From Chitinophagaceae bacterium (GTDB lineage Bacteria > Bacteroidota > Bacteroidia > Chitinophagales > Chitinophagaceae), in contig JAIEMP010000011.1 of assembly GCA_019752045.1 (NCBI GenBank), positions 124,001 through 188,000 of the forward strand: a stretch of 64,000 bases of DNA, written 5' to 3'. The first letter of the stretch is position 1; each line of letters opens with the position of its first letter. The translations under genes and the position numbers were made by a program. The notes under the pieces were generated by a model. It had not been told where the DNA came from. It made no database searches and was given only the letters and a program-made list of their open reading frames with translations. Of this stretch, positions 55,998-64,000 are shown piece after piece.

Positions 55998-58457
55998 ATG
56001 AAATGGATTTTAACTTGTTTATGTGTAGGAATGGGTTTGCTTTGTTTTGGAGAAAATCAACCTGAACGTGTACTGCAGGCCAGCAAAGTGGTAAAGGCAC
56101 CTGTTATTGACGGTGTGTTGAACGAAGCGATCTGGCAAACAGCTCCCGTTGCACAAAATTTTACCGTTAACAGTCCCAATTACGGCGAAGCATCTGCACA
56201 TCCAACCAAAGTGTACATTGTATATGATAACTCATCTATTTACATTGGTGCTTATATCTACGACGATCCCGAAAAAGTACGCACACAGTTAACTGCAAGG
56301 GATGGTGAAAGCAGGCAGGATGTGGATTATTTTTCTGTTTTTTTTGATACGTATAATGATGATCAAAATGGTTTCCAGTTTGTAGTAACCAGCCGGAATG
56401 TGCAGAGCGACGGAAGGTTGAGCCCTAACCGGAATTCTCAATTTGGTCCGCCAAGTGATTACAGCTGGGATGCAGTTTGGGAAAGTAAAGTAACGATGCA
56501 GAAAGATGGATGGGTTGTTGAAATGAAGATTCCTTATTATTCACTCCGCTTTGCAAAAAAAGAAAAACAGGACTGGGGGCTCAACTTTCAGCGTTATGTG
56601 CGCCGCAGTAATGAAAGTTCTTACTGGAACAACATCAACCCAAACGAAAATGGATTTGTAAACCAGTTTGGCAAATTGAGTGGCCTGGAAAATCTTGAAC
56701 CGCCGCTTCGTTTATCTTTTCTTCCATACATCACGGCAGGTTACAGAACCACACCCACATCAAAAGGAAGAGTGAATGAATTTTTACGTAACGGTGGTAT
56801 GGATGTTAAGTATGGAGTGAACGAAAGTTTTACGTTAGATATGACACTGATCCCCGACTTTGGTCAGGTGATTTCTGATAATGTCATCAACAATCTTTCT
56901 CCGTTTGAAGTGCAGTTTCAGGAAAACCGGCCATTCTTTACTGAAGGAACAGAGATCTTTAATAAAGCAGGTTTGTTTTATTCAAGAAGAGTGGGAGCCA
57001 CACCATCCGGTTATGATTCGGCACGGAGTAGAGGATCAACAGACAGTACACGTATTATTTCAAACCCCGGGGTTGTACAGTTATTTAATGCCACTAAGTT
57101 TTCGGGACGTACAAAACAAAAAACAGGCATTGGAATATTTAATGCCATCGGTGCACAAATGTTTGGCGAAATTGAAAACATTTATACAAAGCAACGTCAA
57201 CGCATACAAACAGAACCATTCACCAACTACAATCTCATAGTCATTGATCAGGCATTAAAAGGACGCTCATCCATTACATTGACCAATGCCAATGTAACAC
57301 GCAGCGGTGCAGCAAGAGATGCCAACGTAACCGGGCTTGATGTGTTTTTGTTTGATAAAAGTAACCGGCATGGTTTGCAAACAAAATTCGATTACAGTAA
57401 GATTATGGGCTTAAAACCATACGAAGGGTTTAAGAGCATTTTGAGCTTTGGAAAAATAAGCGGAAAAATTCAGTACAACCTGTTGAATAATATTGAGAGC
57501 GATCGTTACGATCCCAACGACCTTGGTATTTTAGGTGCTCCCAATGAAGTTACTACTCAGTTCAGGATGAGTTATAACCAGCTTACACCAACTAAAAAGT
57601 TTAATGCATGGAACGTTGGTTTCAGTGTACGTCATGAAATGCTGTACAAACCGTTTGTGTTTACCAATATCCGCTATGGTGCCAATGCATTCTGGTTCCT
57701 GAAAAATTTCTGGGATGTGAGTGTGGGGCTTGAAACACAACCACTCTGGCAAAAAGATTATTTTGAATTACGTACACCCGGAAAGTTTATGCGTAAAGTA
57801 CCATGGGCTTTTATGCGCATCAACGGAAGTACCGACAGCAGAAAAAAATTATTTGCACGTTTTACATTTGGCCTTGCAGAATCAGTTGATATAAAAAACG
57901 ATGCGTTTATTATCATCCATCCCGGAATCCGTTATCGTTTTGGAGACAGGTTAAGTATGGAAGCCGATTTAAGAATCAACGACGACCGTGGACAATTTGG
58001 ATATGCGTTTTTACGTGAAACCAACGGCGATCCCATAATCGGCCGCAGAAGAAACCGTGATGTAACTACGCTTATCACCGGTATTTATAATTTCACCAGC
58101 CGCATGAACATTACATTGCGTGCAAGACATTACTGGAGCAGGGTAGAGTACAACAGTTTTTATAATGCCGATGCCGGCGGATGGTGGGTGAGCAGAGCAT
58201 TTATACCGGGGCAGGATCAGAATTTTAATGTGTGGAACATGGATGTGTTTTACACCTGGGATTTTAATTACGGCAGCCGTTTTATTATTGGCTGGAAAAA
58301 CTGGCTGGCGAATGATTTTCCGGTTGATGGTGACCGTTATAAAAATTATGTACATAATGCGGGTCGTGTACTCTTATCGCCTAAAGGAAACGAGTTTACT
58401 GCACGGATGATCTTTTTCCTTGATTCACAAAAATTGAAACGAAAGAGAAATCAGTGA
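55998..58457 (+). CDS. DUF5916 outer-membrane protein with N-terminal CBM9-like domain
   Basis: The ATG at 55998 gives 819 residues with a Sec signal (WILTCLCVGMGLLCFGENQ); a reading from 55821 overlaps the previous gene and is rejected. The N-terminal 200 residues (APVIDGVLNEAIWQTAPVAQ ... VYIVYDNSSIYIGAYIYDDP) resemble a carbohydrate-binding family 9 domain. The rest is a large beta-rich region with EVQFQENRPFFTEGTEIF, the DUF5916 signature, and barrel-like strands to the end. Members are surface or outer-membrane proteins of unknown function. It lies 20 bp after a terminator and must have its promoter there or within the upstream gene. Confidence 0.88.
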   Translation: MKWILTCLCVGMGLLCFGENQPERVLQASKVVKAPVIDGVLNEAIWQTAPVAQNFTVNSPNYGEASAHPTKVYIVYDNSSIYIGAYIYDDPEKVRTQLTARDGESRQDVDYFSVFFDTYNDDQNGFQFVVTSRNVQSDGRLSPNRNSQFGPPSDYSWDAVWESKVTMQKDGWVVEMKIPYYSLRFAKKEKQDWGLNFQRYVRRSNESSYWNNINPNENGFVNQFGKLSGLENLEPPLRLSFLPYITAGYRTTPTSKGRVNEFLRNGGMDVKYGVNESFTLDMTLIPDFGQVISDNVINNLSPFEVQFQENRPFFTEGTEIFNKAGLFYSRRVGATPSGYDSARSRGSTDSTRIISNPGVVQLFNATKFSGRTKQKTGIGIFNAIGAQMFGEIENIYTKQRQRIQTEPFTNYNLIVIDQALKGRSSITLTNANVTRSGAARDANVTGLDVFLFDKSNRHGLQTKFDYSKIMGLKPYEGFKSILSFGKISGKIQYNLLNNIESDRYDPNDLGILGAPNEVTTQFRMSYNQLTPTKKFNAWNVGFSVRHEMLYKPFVFTNIRYGANAFWFLKNFWDVSVGLETQPLWQKDYFELRTPGKFMRKVPWAFMRINGSTDSRKKLFARFTFGLAESVDIKNDAFIIIHPGIRYRFGDRLSMEADLRINDDRGQFGYAFLRETNGDPIIGRRRNRDVTTLITGIYNFTSRMNITLRARHYWSRVEYNSFYNADAGGWWVSRAFIPGQDQNFNVWNMDVFYTWDFNYGSRFIIGWKNWLANDFPVDGDRYKNYVHNAGRVLLSPKGNEFTARMIFFLDSQKLKRKRNQ

Positions 58458-58643
58458 TGAGTGATGAGTAATCAGTGATGAGTGTTGAGTAGTGAGTGAT
58501 GAGTAGTGAGTGATGAGTCGTGAGTGGTCGAGTCCTGAGCGGCAGTCGAGTCCTGAGCGGCAGTCGAGTCCTGAGCGGCAGTCGAAGGACGGCCAGTCAA
58601 TCGAGCGCAAGTCGAGATTGACGTGCTTGAACTTTATTTCCCG
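58453..58643. repeat. tandem repeats downstream of the DUF5916 gene
   Basis: First a low-complexity run of GTGATGAGT/AGTGAGTGATGAGT words (58453-58526), then an exact 18-bp unit GTCGAGTCCTGAGCGGCA three times (58527-58580), then degenerate GTCGA words to about 58616. No coding potential is credible. The stretch fills the space between two convergent genes. Confidence 0.85.
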
Positions 58644-59552
58644 TTAACTTAGTTGATAGATTTCTTTCGCCAAACGAAAAGTATTGCAATGTGCTTCTAC
58701 TATCGTTTTAATATCGGGTGAGTAGCCTCCACCCATTGCAACCGTACAGGGTATTTGATGCTGCAGCAAAGCAGAGAATACAATTTCATCCCGTTGTTTA
58801 CAGCCTTCCATACTTACTTTTAGTTTACCGAATTTGTCTGTTGAAAGTATATCTACACCTGAGAGATAAAAAACAAAATCCGGTTTTACTTTTTCAATCA
58901 GCATGTACAAATTGTTTTTCAGCAAAGGGAGGTATTCATTGTCATCTGTTCCATCCATCAATCCAATATCCAGGTCACTGGTTTCTTTATGAAAAGGATA
59001 ATTGTGTGCACCATGCATGCTAAAAGTAAAAACGCTGTTGTTGTTTTCAAATAATTTGGCAGTGCCGTTTCCCTGATGTACGTCCAGATCAACAATGAGA
59101 ATTTGCTTCGCCAATTTTTGTTGCAAGAGATAATTGGAAGCTGTTGCGAAATCATTTAATAAACAAAAACCTTCGCCTCTGTCTGCAAATGCATGATGTG
59201 TACCGCCGGCAATATTCATTGCTACTCCGTTTTCAAATGCAAATCTGCAACAGTCAATAGTTCCTTGTGTAATGATCAGTTCCCGTTCAGTTAGAGCAGG
59301 TGATTGCGGAAAGCCGATGTGACGCTGTTCTTTTGCAGAAAGTGTTTGATGCTTCAGTTTGTTGAGATACTCTTCAGTATGCGTAAGCAAAACAATTTCA
59401 TCTGCACAAACAGTTGGTGCAAAAAGATGATCAGCGGTTATACTTCCTTCGTGTACTAATTGTTCGGGTATTAACTCATACTTCAACATCGGAAAGCGAT
59501 GCCCTTCCGGTAGCGGATGCGCATAAATGGGCGCATGGGCAATATGAAGCAT
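58644..59552 (-). CDS. histone-deacetylase-family (AcuC-like) hydrolase
   Basis: The ATG at 59552 gives 302 residues starting MLHIAHAPIYAHPLPEGHRF, as in the family; the TTG at 59588 is an unneeded extension. Zn-site motifs are intact: GGTHHAFADRGEGFC (active-site histidines), DLDVHQGNGTA (aspartate and histidine ligands) and SGVDILSTDKFGKLKVS (third ligand). It probably removes acetyl or related acyl groups from lysines or small amines; the substrate is unknown. It lies 22 bp downstream of pdeM on the same strand and may share its transcript. Confidence 0.9.
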   Translation of the reverse strand: MLHIAHAPIYAHPLPEGHRFPMLKYELIPEQLVHEGSITADHLFAPTVCADEIVLLTHTEEYLNKLKHQTLSAKEQRHIGFPQSPALTERELIITQGTIDCCRFAFENGVAMNIAGGTHHAFADRGEGFCLLNDFATASNYLLQQKLAKQILIVDLDVHQGNGTAKLFENNNSVFTFSMHGAHNYPFHKETSDLDIGLMDGTDDNEYLPLLKNNLYMLIEKVKPDFVFYLSGVDILSTDKFGKLKVSMEGCKQRDEIVFSALLQHQIPCTVAMGGGYSPDIKTIVEAHCNTFRLAKEIYQLS

Positions 59553-59574
59553 GTTTGAATTGATGGAAGAATGA

Positions 59575-60234
59575 CTATTGAAGTTCAAGGATGGTTTTGT
59601 TTACTATAGCAAATACTTTGTCCCGCTTTTTTGGTTTTACTGTATGCAAACCGGTGAAGCGTCCAAACGCAGGCAACACGGCAAATGTTTCATTAAAATA
59701 AAAACAAGGAAACCGCAGCGATTGTTTACTGATGCCGCTCACCTGCACACCCGGATGCAGATGACCGGAAAATGCATAGCCCGAAGCAGATGGTTTTGCG
59801 TTTGTTACCGGTTCATGTATAAATGTAAAAGGTGCAATACATAATTCCGGTTGATGCACTTCAATCTCATGTTCTTTATACCATGAAAGGTTTAGTATAT
59901 CATGGTTGCCAAGTACAAGATGAATGGGTAAGGAAGAAAGGTCTCTTCTCCATTTTTCAAACAACTGCATTTCTTTATTCATACTGCTGTGAAAAAAATC
60001 ACCCACAACAACTAAACGGTTTGGTTTAAACAATTGTATTTGTGCAAACAACCGCTGCAGGTCTTCTTTAAAAACAGTTTGAGGTATGCCGATTCCTGCT
60101 TTTCTGAAATGCCCGGTTTTGCCAAAGTGAATATCAGAAACAATTAAAGCCTGCTCCTCTTCCCAGTACAAACAACGTTCTGCCGACAGCCAGAGAGTTT
60201 GTTCTTTTAATTTATATGGTACCGGTGGTTGCAT
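59575..60234 (-). CDS. pdeM: ligase-associated DNA damage response endonuclease PdeM
   Basis: 219 residues of the calcineurin-type metallophosphoesterase fold. Metal motifs are in order: SDIHFGKTGHFRKAG, VVGDFFHSS, LGNHD and FSGHLHPGV. This family is linked with ATP-dependent ligase, exonuclease and Lhr-like helicase genes in bacterial repair operons, and the helicase is encoded about 0.7 kb upstream on the same strand. It is probably a DNA repair nuclease, and the role is inferred from the family and the helicase neighbour. No ligase is in view. Confidence 0.9.
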   Translation of the reverse strand: MQPPVPYKLKEQTLWLSAERCLYWEEEQALIVSDIHFGKTGHFRKAGIGIPQTVFKEDLQRLFAQIQLFKPNRLVVVGDFFHSSMNKEMQLFEKWRRDLSSLPIHLVLGNHDILNLSWYKEHEIEVHQPELCIAPFTFIHEPVTNAKPSASGYAFSGHLHPGVQVSGISKQSLRFPCFYFNETFAVLPAFGRFTGLHTVKPKKRDKVFAIVNKTILELQ

Positions 60235-60317
60235 CAGCGCTGCAAATGTAAGTGCAGATCAGGAATAACAGGATGGAACTGTTGCTTCAGTTTATGCAAT
60301 CAGAACAATAGATGGTC

Positions 60318-60347
60318 AAAAAAAACAGCCCCTGAGTGAGGGGCTGT
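60318..60347 (-). terminator. intrinsic terminator after the haem-binding protein gene
   Basis: ACAGCCCC/GGGGCTGT hairpin with TGAGTGA loop; on the - strand it is followed by eight T (A-run at 60318-60325 on the + strand). Confidence 0.9.
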
Positions 60348-60351
60348 GGAA

Positions 60352-60852
60352 TTATTTTTTTTCAGCTGCTTTTGTTTTGTCTGTTTGGTCAGCAGGATCA
60401 GGAGGAGGAAGTGTAGCCAGACTTTCTGCACACCATTTTTTGATGGCTGCTTTTTGTTCTGCATTCAAAATTGTTTTTCGATGAATATAGGTGTAACTCT
60501 CCAGCGGCATTTCACCAGCTGATACTTCTTCTTCTATTTCAACAAATTTTTTGCGCTGTCTTTTTACAGTGTAACTGCCGAACTCAGAAAAATTCAATTC
60601 TTTTTTTCCTTCATCAATATGATCCTGTAACCACCAGGTTACCGGTTGGATGTTAGCATACCATGGGTAGTTGGTGTTGTGACTGTGGCAATCGTAACAG
60701 GAAGTTTTAAGAATAACAGCCACATCATCACTTACGGCAAACTTGCTTGTTATATCATTGGGGAAAGGTCCTGCCGAACTGTTTTGTTTGGGACGGATAA
60801 ATTGTATAACGATAAATGCTGCCAGTAAAACGTATAAAATCTTTTTGATCAT
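60352..60852 (-). CDS. haem-binding domain protein (cytochrome c-like)
   Basis: The ATG at 60852 gives 166 residues; the TTG at 60924 is rejected. An N-terminal signal/anchor (ILYVLLAAFIVIQFI) precedes a domain with the haem motif C-Y-D-C-H (TSCYDCHSHNTNYPWYANIQ), conserved in the Haem_bd family of Bacteroidota. GEMPLESYTYIHRKTILN follows, with a possible axial methionine or histidine. The C-terminus is a Pro/Asp/Lys-rich tail. It is probably periplasmic and involved in electron transfer; the partner is unknown. It lies between the helicase and pdeM genes on the same strand. Confidence 0.85.
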   Translation of the reverse strand: MIKKILYVLLAAFIVIQFIRPKQNSSAGPFPNDITSKFAVSDDVAVILKTSCYDCHSHNTNYPWYANIQPVTWWLQDHIDEGKKELNFSEFGSYTVKRQRKKFVEIEEEVSAGEMPLESYTYIHRKTILNAEQKAAIKKWCAESLATLPPPDPADQTDKTKAAEKK

Positions 60853-60957
60853 GTTGGGTGGTTTTGATAAAAATAGAAAGAATTTTATTTCTGCAATCAC
60901 ATTAATATTTAAATGGAAAAACAACTGAATTTTTTACAGTTGCATTACCGTACCCAA

Positions 60958-63555
60958 TCACCATTTGTTCAGTTGGGCCTGCATTCGCCTGATCCTGTCT
61001 TCCAGCTTTTCACTGGAAAGATTATTGCGGTTTAATCCGTCGGCAATGATGGGAAAGCTGAGCGGAGTAAACCGTTCAGGAAAAGTGAGGATGATCTTAC
61101 TGTTTTGAATCCGTTCAAATGCATTTCGCAATCTCACTTCTTCCATCTGCTGATCAAATACTTCCTGGTAGGCTTGCCGAAGCAATACATTTTTTGAATC
61201 ATATTCACTAAACACATTAAACAGTAAACCGGCAGAGGCTTGCAGATGTCTGGCTTTGGTTCGTTCTCCCGGTGCCGATTGAATAATCAATCCGCCGATC
61301 ACAGCAATATCTCTGAATTTTCTGCGGGCCATTTCAGTTGCATTTACACTGCGTTGTATATCGACTGTGAGTCCGTCCATTGTAAACAATTCGTTTGCAT
61401 TGCTGTCGTCAACAGGTATTGGTTGATCGCACAATAATTCAAATCCATAATCATTCATGGCAATGGAAAATGTAAGCGGAGCAATTTTGCCGATACGATA
61501 AGCAATGATTGCACTCATGGCTTCATGCACCTGCCGGCCTTCGAAAGGGTAGACCAGCAAATGAAATCCATCTTTGCTTTCATGCTGTTCAATCAGCAAC
61601 TCATCATCTTTCGGGATATGCGAAAGTTGTTGTTGCAGATCAAATAGTGCGGAGAGATGTTGCAATTCAGGAACCGGATCGGCCAACGCTTTGTCGTGGT
61701 CTGATGCGATATAATCAACCACATCATTAAATGTTTCTCTTAATTTTTTTCCGAGGTTGGCAGTTAAACTCATTCGTCCGCCGTTCCAGCTGGGCACAAT
61801 GGTTTTTTTAGAAGTTGATTTGCGTACAAAGGCCGTCATGTCTTTAATCTGCACCAGTTCCAGATTTCTTCCCGCCAGTGTAAACGAATCACCCGGATCT
61901 AATCGGCTGATAAAATATTCTTCAATCACTCCAACAAAACCACCGCTGACCATTTTTACTTTCAGCATTACATCACTCACAATGGTGCCGATGTTCATCC
62001 GATGCCGCATGGCTATGCGGCGGTTGGTGATTTTATAGACGCCATTAATCACTTCAATTTTTTTGTAATCATCATATTGCTGCAATGCTTTACCACCTTC
62101 CACTAAAAAACGCAGCACTTCTTCCCATTCATCTTTCAGCAAATCACGGTAGCAATAAGTTGATTTGATTTCTTTAAATATTTCATCGGGCACAAAACCA
62201 TCACCCACAGCCAATGTGTTGAGATATTGTGTGAGCACATCAAAGCAAAGCAGCATAGGTTCTTTACTTTCGATCATGTTTTCTGCAACAGCACTTTTTA
62301 ATGCAGCCGCTTCAACCAGTTCTAATGAATGAGTAGGAAGGAAATAGATTTTACTCACTGCATCGGGGCTATGACCGCTTCGTCCGGCACGTTGTAAAAA
62401 ACGTGCAACACCTTTTGGTGAACCTACCTGTATAACGGTCTCTACCAGACGAAAATCAACACCCAGATCTAATGAAGCGGTACATACCACTGCCTTTAGT
62501 TTAGCCGTATGCAATGCTTCTTCAACCCAGGTTCTTAATTCCTGTTCAATACTTCCATGGTGTAATGCAATGGCGCCGGCCAGTTGCGGTGCATGATTCA
62601 ACAGTTCCTGATACCATCGTTCACTCATACCTCTGGTGTTGATGAAGATGAGCGTGGTAGTACTTTGTTCAATAATGGGAATGACTTTTTCAATCAGTTT
62701 TAAACCAAGATGACCCGCCCATGGATATTTTTCTATTTCATCGGGTAAGATGGATTCAATTTCAATTTGCTTTTTCATCTGGGCCTTAACAATCACTCCG
62801 ACCCCATCCATTGCACCCTCATTAATGTAACTGTGCGAATCATTTTTTTTATTTCGATTAAGCGAGGGCTGTGCCTTGGGTTCTTCCCCTTTGGGGGGGG
62901 TAGTGGGGGCTAGCAACACTTCTTTTGCTTCATCTAAATTGCCGATGGTTGCACTAATACCCCAAATCATTGGCATGCTATTGCTGTTTGCCTGTTGACT
63001 ATTGACTATTCTGCTTATGGCCAGCTCCACCTGCACACCCCGTTTACTTCCAATCAACTCATGCCATTCATCAACCGCAATGATTTTTACGTTACGAAGT
63101 AATTCAATGCTTCCTTTTTGTGCCAGCAGTAAATGCACACTTTCGGGAGTAATGATCAATACTTCGGGCATTTGTTTTTTTTGCCTGGCCCGTTCGGCGT
63201 TGCTGGTATCTCCATTGCGTATGCCAACAGTCCATTTCAGATTAAGGTCGCTAATGACCTCTTCCATCGCCCTGCCAATATCTTTTGCCAATGCCCGCAG
63301 GGGAGTGATCCAGATCAGTTGAAGTCCGTTTTTGATTTTGGTTTGATAACTGGCCGGATGCTCATTAATAAATTGAATCAAGGCACCCAGAAAAACCGAA
63401 AAGGTTTTGCCGCATCCGGTAGGAGCATTGACTAAACCGCTGTTGCCCTGAAGCATCTGTTGCCATGCCTCTTCCTGAAACGCAAAGGGGTGCTGGTTTT
63501 TAGCCGAAAGCCATTCCCGAATAACCTTGTAGCCTACTGAGCTGTGTAATTCCAT
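60958..63555 (-). CDS. ligase-associated DNA damage response DEXH-box helicase (Lhr-like)
   Basis: The ATG at 63555 gives 865 residues (a GTG five codons upstream is unneeded). Motifs in order: Walker A NAPTGCGKTFS, ITPESVHLLL, DEWH in IIAVDEWHEL, SAT in ISATIGN, LIFINTRG and QRAGRSGHSPD. The C-terminal part matches the Lhr-core winged-helix and beta-barrel regions. Between ISATIGNLDEAKEVLL and IVKAQMKKQIEIESILPDEI, about 35-40 residues (PTTPPKGEEPKAQPSLNRNK at its start) are encoded by a copy of the dispersed repeat found near ilvC, inserted in frame. The helicase motifs on either side are intact, so the protein is probably functional. Confidence 0.92.
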   Translation of the reverse strand: MELHSSVGYKVIREWLSAKNQHPFAFQEEAWQQMLQGNSGLVNAPTGCGKTFSVFLGALIQFINEHPASYQTKIKNGLQLIWITPLRALAKDIGRAMEEVISDLNLKWTVGIRNGDTSNAERARQKKQMPEVLIITPESVHLLLAQKGSIELLRNVKIIAVDEWHELIGSKRGVQVELAISRIVNSQQANSNSMPMIWGISATIGNLDEAKEVLLAPTTPPKGEEPKAQPSLNRNKKNDSHSYINEGAMDGVGVIVKAQMKKQIEIESILPDEIEKYPWAGHLGLKLIEKVIPIIEQSTTTLIFINTRGMSERWYQELLNHAPQLAGAIALHHGSIEQELRTWVEEALHTAKLKAVVCTASLDLGVDFRLVETVIQVGSPKGVARFLQRAGRSGHSPDAVSKIYFLPTHSLELVEAAALKSAVAENMIESKEPMLLCFDVLTQYLNTLAVGDGFVPDEIFKEIKSTYCYRDLLKDEWEEVLRFLVEGGKALQQYDDYKKIEVINGVYKITNRRIAMRHRMNIGTIVSDVMLKVKMVSGGFVGVIEEYFISRLDPGDSFTLAGRNLELVQIKDMTAFVRKSTSKKTIVPSWNGGRMSLTANLGKKLRETFNDVVDYIASDHDKALADPVPELQHLSALFDLQQQLSHIPKDDELLIEQHESKDGFHLLVYPFEGRQVHEAMSAIIAYRIGKIAPLTFSIAMNDYGFELLCDQPIPVDDSNANELFTMDGLTVDIQRSVNATEMARRKFRDIAVIGGLIIQSAPGERTKARHLQASAGLLFNVFSEYDSKNVLLRQAYQEVFDQQMEEVRLRNAFERIQNSKIILTFPERFTPLSFPIIADGLNRNNLSSEKLEDRIRRMQAQLNKW
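62803..62925 (-). repeat. dispersed repeat inserted in frame in the helicase gene
   Basis: On the - strand: CCCCCCCC-AAAGGGG palindrome, then AAGGCACAGCCC (complement of 62866-62877) and CGCTTAATCG. This matches 429-450 (AAGGCACAGCCC, CGCTATTC) and 3643-3670. The strings are shared exactly over 12 bp and more loosely around it. The right half, encoding the DSHSYINEGAMDGVG segment, may be part of the same insertion; its limits are not certain. Confidence 0.65.
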
Positions 63556-64000
63556 AGCTGTTGAAACCACGAATGTAAGTGATATGAAGCTGCTGTTTGC
63601 AGGCTAACAAAACAGTTTAAAGCGCCGAAGTTGAAACATTGAAACAAAAAATATTTGTAAAAGAAATTGTAATATAGTTTTATTTGATATACTTTCACTC
63701 TTTGCGATCACAATCGTTTAAATCCGTTTAGCTTTATTTCTCCATTCCTCTGAAACATTCCATTACCTTCTAAGTTGAGCTAAAGATATTTTATATGCAC
63801 TGTTGTTGCTGCAAGCAATGTACTGTTGTATGATGAATCCACTCCTGCAAAAAACCTTCTTAAGCTCCATTCCTGTTAAGCCATCCACATTAAACCACTG
63901 TTTATGCAACAACTGCTTAGCCTGTCCGTTTATCACCGTGCCATACATGCACTTCTGACTCCTTTTTATTTTCTGCTAGAACCTAAAAAAATGCTGCTTC
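63556..64000. other. gap upstream of the helicase gene, no gene supported
   Basis: 445 bp to the window edge. A 61-codon frame on the - strand (63763-63948) has no recognisable features. The promoter of the helicase gene is presumably here. Ligase or exonuclease genes often precede this helicase, but none is visible. Confidence 0.45.

Noticed and set aside
63763-63948. 61-codon frame at the window end, - strand
   Set aside because: AGGAG lies a few bases before a possible ATG, but the peptide has no features and the region looks non-coding; evidence is too thin.

Overview
The window looks like a chromosomal segment of a Bacteroidota bacterium, most probably Chitinophagaceae or a close relative. 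The base composition is AT-rich, Shine-Dalgarno sequences are mostly absent, many genes encode lipoproteins or outer-membrane barrels, the CRISPR repeat is 47 bp with a type II-C Cas9, the nitrous oxide reductase is of the Sec-exported (clade II) type, and an S23-type four-helix-bundle gene is present. The placement is inferred from gene content, not from a search.

Left part (1-13.1 kb): nitrogen and branched-chain amino acid metabolism on the + strand. The end of ilvN is followed by ilvC-ilvA, then gltB and gltD (glutamate synthase), an ammonium transporter and a porin. The three gaps around these genes are filled with pieces of a dispersed repeat family. Next (13.2-24.8 kb), mostly on the - strand: agmatine-to-putrescine genes aguB and aguA separated by an S23 four-helix-bundle gene flanked by inverted repeats, a TPR lipoprotein, small exported proteins, an SDR-like protein, a cupin, a Bro-N protein, an exported Gfo/Idh protein and a restriction-modification pair. 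Then come PEP carboxylase and a very large FG-GAP/ASPIC lipoprotein.

31.3-40.5 kb is a nitrous-oxide respiration locus. A Crp/Fnr regulator and a polytopic membrane protein diverge from cytochrome c, nosZ, a membrane-domain/NosL fusion, nosD, nosF, nosY, a cupin and a group III truncated haemoglobin. A TGAT-N4-ATCA palindrome sits between the divergent units. 40.6-46.9 kb holds housekeeping and envelope genes (fasciclin lipoprotein, lpxB, surE, MORN-like and barrel proteins).

46.9-55.0 kb is a complete type II-C CRISPR-Cas locus: a 30-repeat array (29 spacers), cas2, cas1 and cas9 on the - strand, and a tracrRNA gene on the + strand divergent from cas9. The anti-repeat, the terminator and the array-end terminator are all readable. 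At the 5' side of the array are two roughly 110-bp units in which the two ends of a CRISPR repeat are separated by about 68 bp of foreign sequence. The right end carries an S24/LexA-like regulator, a DUF5916 outer-membrane protein, an HDAC-like hydrolase, and ligase-associated DNA-repair proteins (PdeM and an Lhr-like helicase). The helicase reading frame contains an in-frame copy of the dispersed repeat seen near ilvC.

The least ordinary signals are this in-frame repeat insertion, the split-repeat units beside the CRISPR array, the four-helix-bundle element that appears to have remodelled the aguA start, and the NosL fusion that retains an internal lipoprotein signal.
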